The translations under genes were made by a program, and so were the position numbers. DNA of 64,000 nt from Begonia masoniana (Eukaryota > Streptophyta > Magnoliopsida > Cucurbitales > Begoniaceae), in the NCBI GenBank assembly GCA_022432975.1, contig CM039509.1, positions 8,371,043-8,435,042 of the forward strand, in the 5' to 3' direction. Below the pieces are notes generated by a model. It did no database searches, was not told the origin of the DNA, and saw only the letters and a list, made by a program, of their open reading frames with translations. Shown here piece after piece: positions 14,601 to 25,914 of this stretch. Position 1 is the first letter of the stretch. Every line of letters begins with the position of its first letter.

Positions 14601-14810
14601 TTTAACAATAAGTGATATTTGTTAATTATAATACACTCTACAAATTCAACCCAACATATATAACTATAAAACATCCCTACAGATTTTCGGGCTTTCACCG
14701 GCCGGACTGTAGTATCCCGAGCCTACTTTTCAGGCATTTCAACCCAAAGGGAACGACTATGCGTAAGGCCCTTACTCTTTTCCCATTCATAGTCATACAT
14801 ATTGTGCATA

Positions 14811-15633
14811 TGTAACGACCCATTTTCCCAGCAAGATATTGTCCGCTCTGGGGATTGGGCCGTAACCCAATATCCTCCCCTCACGGCTTTGCTTGGCGAG
14901 AACTTCCCAGAAGGTCACCCAACCTGGAATTGCTCTCGCCGAAGCACTTTTAACTTCAAAGTTATTGTGGGATCCGTTGTCAATTGTGCTCCAAAACGCG
15001 TCCTGCTATGTTGGAAGAGTCTCTTTACATATGTTTCATTTCCACATACTTCCCCAAGCGATGTGGGATTGTGACGACCTCCTTTTTACGACCTGTCACC
15101 TTCCAGTTCGCCCGCGCGGACGTACCGCCATTCGGGTTCCGGTTCGTGCAGCCATCGTACCCATACGTGCATATTCGATTCATCACAATCACCCCCCCTC
15201 GGGGGCCCAACGTCCTCGTTGGCCACATTTCCGGTTGGGTACAGGTTCTGATACCATTTGTAACGACCCATTTTCCCAGCAAGATATTGTCCGCTCTGGG
15301 GATTGGGCCGTAACCCAATATCCTCCCCTCACGGCTTTGTTTGGCGAGAACTTCCCAGAAGGTCACCCAACCTGGAATTACTCTCGCCAAAGCACTTTTA
15401 ACTTCGGAGTTCTTATGGGATCCGTTGTCAATTGTGCTCCAAAACGCGTCTTGCTATGTTGGAAGGGTCTCTTTACATATGTTTCATTTCCACATACTTC
15501 CCCAAGCGATGTGGGATTGACGACCCCCTTTTTACGACCTGTCACCTTCCGGTTCGCCCGCGCGGATATACCGCCATCAGGGTTCCGGTTCGTGCAGCCA
15601 TCGTATCCATACGTGCATATTCGGGTCATCACA
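14811..15633 (-). mobile_element. Cassandra element 1 (5S-derived TRIM)
   Basis: LTRs are 14811-15187 (377 bp) and 15259-15633 (375 bp), with a 71-bp internal part. TSD is GCATA (14806-14810 and 15634-15638). On the minus strand the internal part has the PBS TGGTATCAGAACC next to one LTR and a G-rich polypurine tract next to the other. Each LTR contains a segment (14895-14975 in the first) whose reverse complement follows 5S rRNA: GATCCCA, AACTCCGAAGTTAA, GCTTCGGCGAGAG and GGTTGGGTGACCTTC. That is the hallmark of Cassandra. It is absent from the right LTR of C, so it inserted after C. Confidence 0.93.
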
Positions 15634-15837
15634 GCATATCAAGAGGCAAATTAAATCTTAAAATCGATTGACACTTCCTCTTCCTCAATTCATGCTCAAC
15701 CATCATAAAACTCAATTAAAAACAATCAACACCAGTATTCAATTCAATAAATTTCAAATACAACTTATTAAGCAAATAAACATATATTTTTAAACCAATC
15801 TCTTTTCTACAAAACCTCATTCGTTTCTCATCAAACC

Positions 15838-16663
15838 TGTAATGACCCATTTTCCCAACAAGATATTGTCCGCTCTGGGGATTGGTTCGTAGCCCAATAT
15901 CCTCCCCTCATGGCTTTGTTTGGCGAGGACTTCCCAATCGGTCACCTAACCTGGTACTACTCTCGCCGAAGCACTTTTAACTTCGGAGTTCTTATGGGAT
16001 CCGTTGTCAAATGTGCTCCAAAACGCGTCTTGCTATCTTAGGAAAATCTCTTTACATATGTTTCATTTCCACATACTTCCCCAAGCGATGTGGGATTGTG
16101 ACAACCCCCTTTTTACGACCTGTTACCTTCTGGTTTGCCCGCGTGAACGTACCGCTATCCGGGTTCCGATTCGTGCAGCCATCATACACATACTTACACA
16201 TCCGGGTCATCACAAACACCCCCCCCTCGGGGGCCCAACGTCCTCGTTGGCCACATTTCCAGTTGAGTACAGGCTCTGATACCATTTGTAACGATCCCTT
16301 ATCCCAGCAAGATATTGTCTGCTCTGGGGATTGGGTCATAACCCAATATCCTCCCCTCACGGCTTTGTTTGGCGAGGACTTCCCAATCGGTCACCCAACC
16401 TGATACTACTCTCGCCGAAACACTTTTAACTTCGGAGTTCTTATGAGATCCGTTGTCAATTGTGCTCCAAAACGCGTCTTGCTATCTTGGGAGGGTCTCT
16501 TTACATATGTTTCATTTCCACATACTTCCCCAAGCGATGTGAGATTGTGACAACCCCCTTTTTACGACCCGTCACCTTCCGGTTCGCCCGTGCGGACGTA
16601 TCGCCATTTGGGTTCTGGTTCGTGCAGCCATCATAGACATACTTACACATCCGGGTCATCACA
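15838..16663 (-). mobile_element. Cassandra element 2 (5S-derived TRIM)
   Basis: LTRs are 15838-16214 and 16287-16663 (377 bp each) with a 72-bp internal part. TSD is AAACC (15833-15837 and 16664-16668). It has the same minus-strand PBS (TGGTATCAGAGCC), polypurine tract and 5S-like core as element 1, only about 200 bp away. The different TSD shows an independent insertion. Confidence 0.93.
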
Positions 16664-17848
16664 AAACCAATATTCGGTACATGATTACAATCCACATTCA
16701 AAGCATGACACTTATCACAACATCAACCAATTTCATAATCAATTATAGTCTTTCCACAAACACTACCATTTCACGCCATATACACATCTATTTTTAAACC
16801 ACAATTTATTTCATTTAATGAATTCAACACCTAAATCAAAACATAACACTATCAATCCATGTACACCAATTCACTCCACAAAAAAATATAGTTCTTTTTA
16901 CCACTATATCAATTCTTATCAACGACAATAATCAATTCTACAACACATATCCAAATTTTAAATCCTAATCAAAATAACATTTAAACACATCTCTTAAAAC
17001 CTCTTATCACTTCACTTCCAATTTGCCATCCAATAAACTTCATTTCATAATCCACAAACCAAAATTATCAACCATTTCTATCCATAAACCCACAACATAA
17101 AAATATTCTATCTCCACCTAAATAATAAAATAAAGCTTAAATTAGTTATTCTAAGAGTTGGATTTACTTACCGTAAGCTGGTTCCACCATCAATACCTAC
17201 GAAAATCTCCACCTCTTGGATCAGTTCTTGAACTAAAAGAACTGTCTCACCTAGACGAACAACTTTCTCTTCAGGAGCTAGAACAAAAATCCACGTTTTT
17301 CCTTCATTTCTCCTTTTTTCCCTCACGGTTTTTTCCATTGGAATACTCTGTGAAATCTCTCATCTCTGTTTCTTTTTTTTTTCTCCAGCAACTTTCTCTC
17401 TTCCCCAAACACCTCTCTCTCTCTCTCATCCATGTAAAAACCAACTTCAACACAACCACTTGCCACCTACCCCTCTTTTGAAGGCAAATTACTAAAAAAA
17501 AACAAGTTTATCCATAAATTTGACTATTTTACCCTCCATCTTTAAGAATTTACCAATTAATTTTATTTAATTAAACTTAATCTAATCTTAATTAAATTAA
17601 TTTTAATATAATTTTTTGTAATTAATTAAAAAGCTGATAAAATAAAAATTTATACGTTTACAATTTTTTTCAAACCATTACATTCTTCCCTCTTTAAGGA
17701 AATTTCGTCCCGAAATTTCTTTCTAATTTAATTCACAAAAAGTTAGGGATACACATTGCAAAACCCACTTTCTAATTTTCATTCCTCTATACATCTACAG
17801 CAAATTACTTTCTCCTCCGAAAATCGTTCACCACCAAAACACTATACA

Positions 17849-18472
17849 TGTAACGACCCTTACCCGTTCCTAATATTACCGTATAAACATACAAAGCATA
17901 CATAAGTCCTACTGTTTTGTGATGTAGGCCCGAAGGCACAAACAAACTCTACTTACCTGGATTCTTGGCGAGTGCTCGGTTAGGAGCTTCTTCGGGATCT
18001 TTCTCACCTAGAACATAAACAGAACATTAAGTCAACCTATACTAAACCTCATTCTAAGGCATTCAGAAAACCTAAGGGAATAGTTGGGAGTTCTGATCGC
18101 CAAGCATTACTGATTCTATGCTAAACCCGAATCTACTCACTTTCCTGATGAGTTCCCAAAATACATATCCAACACTCCCCCATACAATCTTCCTTAGTTA
18201 CTAAGTCAGAAAAATCGAGGTAGAAACTTACCTAGCTCGGCGAACGGACTCGGGGAAGGAAATCGCCTGGGAAGTCTGCTGGTTTGAGCTGAAAGCCGAG
18301 AGCAAGAATGAACAGTGGCGGCTAAGCTCAATAAATTTCTTTTAAATAGGTTATCCACTAATAAGTTTTTAATTTACCATAATGCCCTTGCATATCCATT
18401 CATTAACCTAATCCATATTTGCACATCTTAATTTGATAAATTAAATTGGGTTTAATGGAACCGGGTGCTACA
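17849..18472 (-). repeat. Left LTR of the gypsy complex, chimeric and short
   Basis: This 624-bp LTR begins with about 38 bp identical to the start of the right LTR (TGTAACGACCCTTACCCG, 25915 on). It then jumps at about 17887 into sequence nearly identical to the last 590 bp of the middle LTR (from about 24730). The middle 1.5 kb of the LTR, including the tandem repeats, is missing. Confidence 0.88.
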
Positions 18473-18591
18473 GTCTACCCTCCTTAAAAGAATTTTGTCC
18501 TCAAAATTCAATACCTGAATAACTCTGGATGTTGGTCCATTATGTTTTGTTGGCGCTCCCATGTTGCCTCCTCTGTGTTCTGATTGTGCCA

Positions 18592-21561
18592 CTAGACTTT
18601 CACCAGCGGCACTTCTTTGTTGCGTAGTACCTTTACTGCATAATCCAGAATCTTTACTGGCTTCTCCTCGAAGGTAAGTGCAGGTTGAATTTCAATGCTT
18701 TGCCGTTCAACAACTTGGGACGGATCCCGCACACACTTCTTTAACATCGAGACATGAAACACGTCATGTATCCCTCCCATAGAAGCTGGTAGCTGTAACT
18801 GATAGGCTGCCTTCCCAATCCTTTTCAGAATTGAGAAAGGACCAACAAATCTAGGATTCAGTTTGCCTCTCTTTCCAAATCTCACAACTCCTTTGAATGG
18901 TGATACCTTAAGAAAAACTTCATCGCCTACTTCGAACTCTAATTCTCTGCGTCTTCTGTCAGCATAGCTCTTCTGTCGGCTTTGAGCTGTTAAGATCCTC
19001 TGACGGATGAGAGCAACCTTCTCAATAGTCTGCTGCACGAGGTCAGGACCAAGCAACTGTGCTTCACCAACTTCGTCCCAATACAAAGGTGATCTGCATT
19101 TTCGTCCATACAATGCTTCATATGGTGCCATTCCTATTGTTGCTTGAAAACTGTTGTTATAAGAAAATTCCACCAAGGGCAAATACTTGCTCCAAGAACC
19201 TTGAATATCCAAAACACATGCCCGGAGCATATCCTCTAATGTTTGAATGGTTCTTTCCGATTGTCCATCTGTTTGAGGGTGAAAGGCTGTACTGAAGTTT
19301 AGCTGTGTGCCCATGGCTTTATGTAAACTCTTCCAAAATTTGGATGTGAATCTAGAGTCTCGGTCCGAAACTATAGTAGCTGGAACTCCATGTAGTCGCA
19401 CAACCTCATGCACATACAATTCGGCTAGCTGATCCATAGAGTAAGTCATCTTGATGGGTAAGAAATGGGCTGATTTGGTTAATCGATCAACTATCACCCA
19501 AATTGCATCGTGTCCTTTTACAGTCCTGGGTAATCCTACAACAAAGTCCATGGTTATCTGCTCCCATTTCCATTCAGGAAGTGGCAATGGCTGCAGCATC
19601 CCTGCATGCCTCTGATGTTCAGCCTTAACTTGTTGGCAGATCAAACATGATCCTACATGCTCAGCTACACTTCTCTTCAAACCAGGCCACCAATAAGTTT
19701 GCTTAAGATCTCTGTACATCTTTGTACTTCCAAGATGAACGGAGAACCTAGAAGAATGAGCTTCAGAAAGGATTTCGTCACGAAGTTCTTTATTGGCTGG
19801 TACGAAATATCTATTTCTGAACTTAAGTATTCCATCATCAGTATAATTGAAGTCCAAATTGTCCGTAGAATCCATGCTCGACTTGAACTTTTTACACTCC
19901 TCATCAATGTCCTGGGTTTCTTTTATCTTTTCTAGAATGGTAGGTTTCAAGGAGATGGCAGAAAGCATAGCTGCTACATTGGACACAGTTTCTAGGTTAA
20001 ACTTATGAAATTCAGTCTCTAAGGCCACCGGCATATCCAGAATCAAAGCTGACGCTGACGGTATTACTCTACTTAATGCATCGGCCACCACATTGGCCTT
20101 ACCAGGGTGGTATTTAATCTCAAAATAGTAGTCTTTAACAAACTCCAACCATCTTCGTTGTCTCATGTTTAATTCCTTCTGCATGAAAATATACTTCAGA
20201 CTTTTATGATCTGAAAATATTTCACAAGTCTGTCCATACAAGTAGTGCCTCCAAATCTTTAATGCAAAAACCACCGCAGCTAATTCTAAGTCATGCGTAG
20301 GATAATTCTTCTCATGCACCTTTAATTGCCTAGAAGCATAAGCTATGACCTTACCATCTTGCATCAAAACACAACCAAGTCCAACTTTGGAGGCATCGTA
20401 ATAAATACTAAACTTACCATTTTCGACAGGAAGGGTTAGTATTGGTGCATTAGTCAATTTCTGCTTTAAGGTTTGGAAACTGAACTCACACTCCTCAGTC
20501 CATGCATACCTTATGTTCTTCCTAGTTAAACGAGTGAGGGGTGTTGCAACCTTTGAGAATCCTTCAATAAACTTCCTGTAATACCCTGCTAACACGAGAA
20601 AACTCCTAATATCAGAAGCATTCTTTGGTTGGGGCCAGTCCTTGACTGCTTGAACCATGGCTGGATCAACGGATATTCCGTCACCCGAGATCACATGACC
20701 CAAAAAGTGAATTCTGTCCAACCAAAATTCACACTTGGAAAACTTGGCGAAAAGCTGATGCCGTTTCAATGTTTCTAGTACTAAGGTTAAATGCCTTACA
20801 TGGTCATCCTTATTTCGTGAATAAATCAAGATATCATCAATGAATACAATGACAAACTTATCTAAAAACTCGTGAAACACTCTATTCATAAGATCCATAA
20901 AGGCTGCTGGTGCATTTGTCAAACCAAAGGACATAACCAAAAATTCGTAATGTCCATATCTCGTACGAAAGGCAGTTTTTGGTATATCCTTAGATTTAAC
21001 CTTTAGTTGGTAGTACCCCGATCTTAAGTCAATCTTAGAGAAAACTCGTGCACCTTGAAGTTGGTCAAACAAATCATCGATCCTAGGTAATGGGTACTTA
21101 TTCTTGATGGTTAACCTATTTAATTCTCGGTAGTCAATGCACATGCGCATTGATCCATCCTTTTTCTTAACAAAGAGAACTGGTGCACCCCACGGCGAAT
21201 AACTCGGCCGTATGAATCCTTTTTCCAACAGTTCCTCTAACTGTTTCTTTAATTCCTTGAGTTCCGTTGGTGCCAATCTGTATGGATTCTTAGATATAGG
21301 TTCAGCACCAGGATAGACATCCACCACAAATTCGATCTCTCTATCAGGTGGTAAACCAGGCAGGTCATCAAGAAAAACTTCAGGGAAATCTTGAGCTATT
21401 GGAACCTTTTGGAGACTCGGTTCTCCTACCAGCTTTGTGTCTAATACGCTGGCCAGAAAGCATGAATACTCACTACACGGGAAAGGTTTAGCGCCGACAG
21501 AGGATAAACACAGACATCCTTCTGTCTCTCCTTGAGGCTTGAAAGGTGTGTTTCGAACCAC
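18592..21561 (-). CDS. Element A pol: RT, RNase H, integrase, truncated chromodomain
   Basis: About 989 codons without internal stops. In order: a linker; RT with [10 protein letters not shown] as the catalytic box; RNase H ([13 protein letters not shown]); a zinc-binding integrase N-domain ([11 protein letters not shown] through CLICQQ); the integrase core with its D, D and E sites ([28 protein letters not shown]); and a GPY-like and chromodomain-like tail. TAG at 18592-18594 ends the protein after VPLVKV. The same frame continues WHNQNTEEATWER, so the chromodomain-like end is cut. The N-terminus lies in a different frame from gag (shift within 21488-21561). The open stretch upstream of 21561 starts at a GTG, so translation probably comes from gag by frameshift or was broken by an indel. 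Confidence 0.93.
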   Translation of the reverse strand: MVRNTPFKPQGETEGCLCLSSVGAKPFPCSEYSCFLASVLDTKLVGEPSLQKVPIAQDFPEVFLDDLPGLPPDREIEFVVDVYPGAEPISKNPYRLAPTELKELKKQLEELLEKGFIRPSYSPWGAPVLFVKKKDGSMRMCIDYRELNRLTIKNKYPLPRIDDLFDQLQGARVFSKIDLRSGYYQLKVKSKDIPKTAFRTRYGHYEFLVMSFGLTNAPAAFMDLMNRVFHEFLDKFVIVFIDDILIYSRNKDDHVRHLTLVLETLKRHQLFAKFSKCEFWLDRIHFLGHVISGDGISVDPAMVQAVKDWPQPKNASDIRSFLVLAGYYRKFIEGFSKVATPLTRLTRKNIRYAWTEECEFSFQTLKQKLTNAPILTLPVENGKFSIYYDASKVGLGCVLMQDGKVIAYASRQLKVHEKNYPTHDLELAAVVFALKIWRHYLYGQTCEIFSDHKSLKYIFMQKELNMRQRRWLEFVKDYYFEIKYHPGKANVVADALSRVIPSASALILDMPVALETEFHKFNLETVSNVAAMLSAISLKPTILEKIKETQDIDEECKKFKSSMDSTDNLDFNYTDDGILKFRNRYFVPANKELRDEILSEAHSSRFSVHLGSTKMYRDLKQTYWWPGLKRSVAEHVGSCLICQQVKAEHQRHAGMLQPLPLPEWKWEQITMDFVVGLPRTVKGHDAIWVIVDRLTKSAHFLPIKMTYSMDQLAELYVHEVVRLHGVPATIVSDRDSRFTSKFWKSLHKAMGTQLNFSTAFHPQTDGQSERTIQTLEDMLRACVLDIQGSWSKYLPLVEFSYNNSFQATIGMAPYEALYGRKCRSPLYWDEVGEAQLLGPDLVQQTIEKVALIRQRILTAQSRQKSYADRRRRELEFEVGDEVFLKVSPFKGVVRFGKRGKLNPRFVGPFSILKRIGKAAYQLQLPASMGGIHDVFHVSMLKKCVRDPSQVVERQSIEIQPALTFEEKPVKILDYAVKVLRNKEVPLVKV

Positions 21562-22993
21562 CAGGGGGTTGGAAACTAACTATTCCAGTTCTACAGTCTA
21601 TTGTGGCATAGTGCTTAAACAGCCAATCCATTCTTAAGATTACATCAAATCCCATGATCTCTAAAATGATGAGATCAGCAGGTAGGTTCTTACCTTCTAC
21701 TGTCACTACACTATTAAGCAGCATACGACTAGAGCGCATGCGTTCGCCAGAAGGTAAAGCAACATTAAACATATGCTCAGAAAGTGAAGGCTCAACGTCT
21801 AATTTATCAGCAAATGCAGACGCTATGAAGGAATGTGTTGCACCTGAATCTATTAAAGTAAAAGCAGGCATAAAATTGACTAGTATGGTACCTGACACAA
21901 CAGCAGGCTGATCTTCATCACCCGATTCTACCATGGAGAATATTCTAGGCTTAACATTCACAGAGCCATTCTTCAGAGCTGGACAATCCCTATTCATGTG
22001 GCCAACTTTATTACAATTATAACAGCGAAGGACTCTGGGCTTTGGGCAATCCTTAAGCAGATGCCCGGTCTCCTCACAGTTGAAACACTTCCCCGCGCTA
22101 ATTCTACACTCTCCCGGGTGAAATCTTAAACACTTTGGGCATTGAGGGAACTTCCTAGTATCTGGTGTCTTCTTCTCCTTCCCTTGACTGCCCTGGCCCT
22201 CACCGGGCCTCTTCGTTCCCCTGTGATGGTGTGGCTGGGTGAACTTTCGTGGAGCTGCACTAAACCCAGCACACTTCATCTCCGCCTCTTCCACTTCTAA
22301 TGCCGTGGACACTACTTCACTGTAGGACAATCCTTTTATACCCGAGAACTTGACTCCTCTATAAATCTCAGGTTTCAGCCCATGCACAAATTGGAACACT
22401 TTATCCTCATCTCTGCGTGCGAGGTGTCCGGCAAACCTTGATAGGGATTCAAAATGTCGGCTGTAATCAGCTACGGTTCCTGTCTGTTTCAAGTTCATGA
22501 ACTCCAACTTCTTTGTGGTCTGTACCGTACTGTTAAAATACTTCTCATAGAAAATCTCCTTAAATTGCGTCCAAGTCATCGTAAGAACATCATGGGTGGT
22601 CTCCATCGTTTCCCACCAAAGTTGAGCATCACCGGCAAGGTGGAAGGTTGCCAAAATGACTTTTTCTCCTTCTCCCACATTTGCACACCTAAACATGCTT
22701 TCTATCTTTTTCAACCATTCCTCGGCCACAATTGGATTAGCTGACTTCCCATCAAAAGTGGGTGGTCGCAACCTCCTAAACCTCTCTCCTGCCTGTTCAT
22801 TGTTGGAACCCGAGTTGGCACTCCCTTGTACCTCTCGGTTCAGTAGCAGTCCCAACTGATCGGACTGCTGGCGCATCATATCAGATTGCTGGTGTACCAA
22901 GTCTGTCAGCTGCCTGATCACACCAGAATTCTCAGTACTCTCCGGGTTTGGTGTCCCCCTCTGTACTCTTGGTCTACCCGGTCGTCTAGACAT
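21488..22993 (-). CDS. Element A gag-protease
   Basis: The ATG at 22993 gives MSRRPGRP; another in-frame ATG lies at 23029, but a splice-acceptor-like TTTTACAG sits between them, favouring 22993. Domains: a coiled N-terminal segment rich in QQSD; the retrotransposon gag core ([22 protein letters not shown]); a basic linker; knuckles [14 protein letters not shown] and [14 protein letters not shown]; then an aspartic protease with [12 protein letters not shown]. The frame ends at 21488 while pol is open in another frame, overlapping by 74 bp. No internal stop was found. Confidence 0.93.
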   Translation of the reverse strand: MSRRPGRPRVQRGTPNPESTENSGVIRQLTDLVHQQSDMMRQQSDQLGLLLNREVQGSANSGSNNEQAGERFRRLRPPTFDGKSANPIVAEEWLKKIESMFRCANVGEGEKVILATFHLAGDAQLWWETMETTHDVLTMTWTQFKEIFYEKYFNSTVQTTKKLEFMNLKQTGTVADYSRHFESLSRFAGHLARRDEDKVFQFVHGLKPEIYRGVKFSGIKGLSYSEVVSTALEVEEAEMKCAGFSAAPRKFTQPHHHRGTKRPGEGQGSQGKEKKTPDTRKFPQCPKCLRFHPGECRISAGKCFNCEETGHLLKDCPKPRVLRCYNCNKVGHMNRDCPALKNGSVNVKPRIFSMVESGDEDQPAVVSGTILVNFMPAFTLIDSGATHSFIASAFADKLDVEPSLSEHMFNVALPSGERMRSSRMLLNSVVTVEGKNLPADLIILEIMGFDVILRMDWLFKHYATIDCRTGIVSFQPPGGSKHTFQASRRDRRMSVFILCRR

Positions 22994-22994
22994 T

Positions 22995-23148
22995 TTACTA
23001 TATCCCTGTAAAAGGTTAACTATTCTCATAAATATCTAATAATTAAAACTAACATAAACACTTACAGTTGTTGGAGTACTTCCATGCAATGATCGGCACT
23101 GTTGAGTAATTCTTTGAACGGTTTAACCAAATGGCTCTGATACCAACT
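22995..23148 (-). promoter_or_regulatory. Leader of element A: PBS and splice-like signals
   Basis: The minus-strand PBS is at 23132-23145 (TGGTATCAGAGCCA in sense). A donor-like GTAAGT lies at 23060-23065 and an acceptor-like TTTTACAG ends at 23006, just upstream of the gag ATG at 22993. Internal B has the same arrangement (PBS 25898-25910, donor 25821-25826, acceptor TTTTATAG ending at 25763, ATG 25750), although its gag N-terminus differs. Splicing is inferred, not shown. Confidence 0.5.
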
Positions 23149-25316
23149 TGTAACGCCCCGAGTTATCTGAACCCGGTTTGCTACTCATAACACTGAACCG
23201 AACCATGACGACTTGATGCCAATTTTAAAAAAAAAATTCGCTCGACAGTCAAAATTCGACTTTTTCTAAAATTTCAAAATATTTAGAACTTGCAGCGGAA
23301 ATAATTCTAAACAACAATGTAGTAAAACAAAACTATAAATCATGGTTTGAAATGTTAAGAGACAATCGGCAGTTTGGGATTGAAGTTTAAAATCGTGGAA
23401 TACTAGGAAAAATCGCGGAAGTTCAACGTATCTACCGATAACGTCAACGCAACACCATCTGCCGATGACGTCAACGCAACACCATCTGCCGATGACGTCA
23501 ATGCAACACCATCTGCCGATGACGTCGACGCAACACCATCTGCCGATGACGTCAACGCAACACCATCTGCCGATGAAGTCAACGCAACATCATCTGCCGG
23601 TAGATTTCCATCTTCCGATAGACAAACACGCGACGCCTACCGATGACAACAATACGACTCCTCCCGACAGAATTAAAATACACACTACATCTGCCGATAG
23701 ACTTTTGCTGCCGGTAGATAGCAAAACAAACACCCCGAACCAGGAGCTTCTCTACTTATCAGAAAAACTTGCAACTTACCTCTACCGATGACGTCAGCCG
23801 GATGATTCCTTCATCCAACATCTGTCGATCGCTAGACGACAAAATTTACACAACAACTTCCGATAGACAACTTAACCACAACTTAACCACAACTCAACAT
23901 CTACCGATAGACTTCATCTACCGATAGAAAACAAAACGACATCTCACCAACTCCTCGTTCTAAAACAATACCCCAACTACAGAAAAGGATTTACTTACTC
24001 TACTGAAATCATTCAAAAGCAATTTAATCATTGCATTACTCAAAATTCAGTGAAAACAATGTTTCCAGAATCCAAAAGAATACCAATATCAGAAGGTTCT
24101 TAAAATGTAGTCAAACTTTGAAACCATTACTGTCATAAAATTTTCAGAAAAACATCTATACTGAACCAGTTACTCTCAACTGAACACCTGCAGCCATGGA
24201 TTAAACCGCCTCAACAGATGACCAAACCGATGCCTGAAAATGCTCCTCCAACTAGCCTAGTCCTCATGTTGGTCGGTAAACATACCTTCAGTAACTTTTT
24301 CACCTACATCACAAAACTCATCTATTAGCCTAATGCTAAGCAAGTAAAGCAATGAATGAAATGAATTACTGAATCATAAATCTCCTAGACATGCTGTTTC
24401 TAATTTCTCCTCTCTGTTGTATACATAATCGTGCTCTGTTGATCCCTCTGTACGATGGGAGAGTGGATCAGTCATCCCCCAAAGCATACATCCTCTGATC
24501 TCAATTAAGGGGCGGATTAGTTCCCTTAACAGTTAGCTGGTCTGATCCCCCTGTAGGATTGGGAAGTGGATCACTTTTCCCAAAACCTCAATCCTCTGTT
24601 CTCAGTTAAGGGGCGGATTAATCCCCCTTAACAGTTGTTCTGATCATCCTGCTCACACTTACCATGCGTTTCATGTAAATTCATTTTCGTAATTCTTTCA
24701 AAAACATGATGCATGACAACTGGAAAATAAACATACAAAGCATACATAAGTCCTACTGTTTTGTGATGTAGGCCTGAAGGCACAAACAAACTCTACTTAC
24801 CTGGATTCTTGGCGAGTGCTCGGTTAGGAGCTTCTTCGGGATCTTTCTCACCTAGAACATAAACAGAACATTAAGTCAACCTATACTAAACCTCATTCTA
24901 AGGCATTCAGAAAACCTAAGGGAATAGTTGAGAGTTCTGATCGCCAAGCATTACTGATTCTATGCTAAACCCGAATCTACTCACTTTCCTGATGAGTTCC
25001 CAAAATACATATCCAACACTCCCCCATACAATCTTCCTTAGTTACTAAGTCAGAAAAATCGAGGTAGAAACTTACCTAGCTCGGCGAACGGACTCGGGGA
25101 AGGAAATCGCCTGGGAAGTCTGCTGGTTTGAGCTGAAAGCCGAGAGCAAGAATGAACAGTGGCGGCTAAGCTCAATAAATTTCTTTTAAATAGGTTATCC
25201 ACTAATAAGTTTTTAATTTACCATAATGCCCTTGCATATCCATTCATTAACCTAATCCATATTTGCACATCTTAATTTGATAAATTAAATTGGGTTTAAT
25301 GGAACCGGGTGCTACA
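23149..25316 (-). repeat. Middle LTR of the gypsy complex (full length)
   Basis: A 2,168-bp LTR starting TGTAACGCCCCGAG and ending GGGTGCTACA (plus strand). It serves as 5' LTR of A and 3' LTR of B. The segment from about 24730 on matches 17887-18472 with very few differences. It contains a 27-bp tandem array (23440-23600), further CTACCGATAGA-type units to about 23935 and paired GGGGCGGATTA blocks at 24510-24625. A donor-like CAGGTAAGT in sense lies at 24795-24803. Confidence 0.9.
23440..23600. repeat. 27-bp tandem array with TGACGTCA motifs
   Basis: About six units with core CATCTGCCGATGACGTCAA. The palindrome TGACGTCA, a bZIP/TGA-factor type site, is at 23466-23473, 23493-23500 and 23547-23554, with a one-base variant near 23520. 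Another copy lies outside the array at 23789-23796. Confidence 0.92.
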
Positions 25317-25914
25317 GTCTACCCTCCTTAAAAGAATTTTGTCCTCAAAATTCAATACCTGAATAACTCTGGATGTTGGTCCATTATGTTTTGTTGGCGC
25401 TCCCATGTTGCCTCCTCTGTGTTCTGATTGTGCCACTAGACTTTCACCAGCGGCACTTCTTTGTTGCGTAGTACCTTTACTGCATAATCCAGAATCTTTA
25501 CTGGCTTCTCCTCGAAGGTAAGTGTAGGTTGAATTTCAATGCTTTGCCGTTCAACAACTTGGGACGGATCCCGCACACACTTCTGCATGCCCTGATTGTT
25601 AGGAACCACCAATTCTTGGGCCCTCTGGTTCTCTCGGTTCACTAAGTTCTCGATTTGTTGCGCCTGTCGGTCCATGTGTTGAGACTGACAGTCCAACAAT
25701 TCCGTAAGTTGATCTAAGGGGTCGTCTCTAGGATCTTTTCCTCGAACCATATTGTATAAAGCCTATAAAAGTTAAACAGATAATCCAAAGAAACAAAAAC
25801 AAAGAAATAAAATAGAACGTACTTACAGTTGAAGAAGGACGTTCGCGTAGTGGCATGCGCAGTCGAGCAGTCTACAGAACCGTTTTTAAAACCTGGGGGC
25901 TCTGATACCAAAAC
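25317..25914 (-). mobile_element. Internal region B: deletion derivative of a gypsy element
   Basis: Only about 600 bp lie between two LTRs. The first about 265 bp (25317-25584) are nearly identical to 18473-18740, the end of A pol with its polypurine tract. The rest is a different gag start and leader with PBS 25898-25910. The main body of gag, RT, RNase H and integrase is deleted, so B had to be mobilised in trans. Confidence 0.88.
25436..25750 (-). pseudogene. Fused gag-start/pol-end ORF in B (104 codons)
   Basis: ATG at 25748-25750. About 56 residues of a gag N-terminus (MVRGKDPRDDPLDQL, rich in Gln, coiled-coil-like) run in frame into the last about 48 residues of pol ([17 protein letters not shown] through VPLVKV). 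The end and its TAG match A pol. The ORF is open across the deletion junction near 25584. Whether it is translated is unknown. Confidence 0.85.

Noticed and set aside
14893..15654. 253-codon ORF on the plus strand
   Set aside because: It runs across two Cassandra LTRs and the interior, antisense to the 5S-like core; repeat shadow. The same holds for the antisense ORFs at 52379-54957.
14895..16460. 5S rRNA genes in the Cassandra LTRs (also 52891-54870)
   Set aside because: Only a 5S-derived core of about 80 bp is present with many changes, inside LTRs with PBS, polypurine tract and TSDs; these are Cassandra elements, not ribosomal genes.
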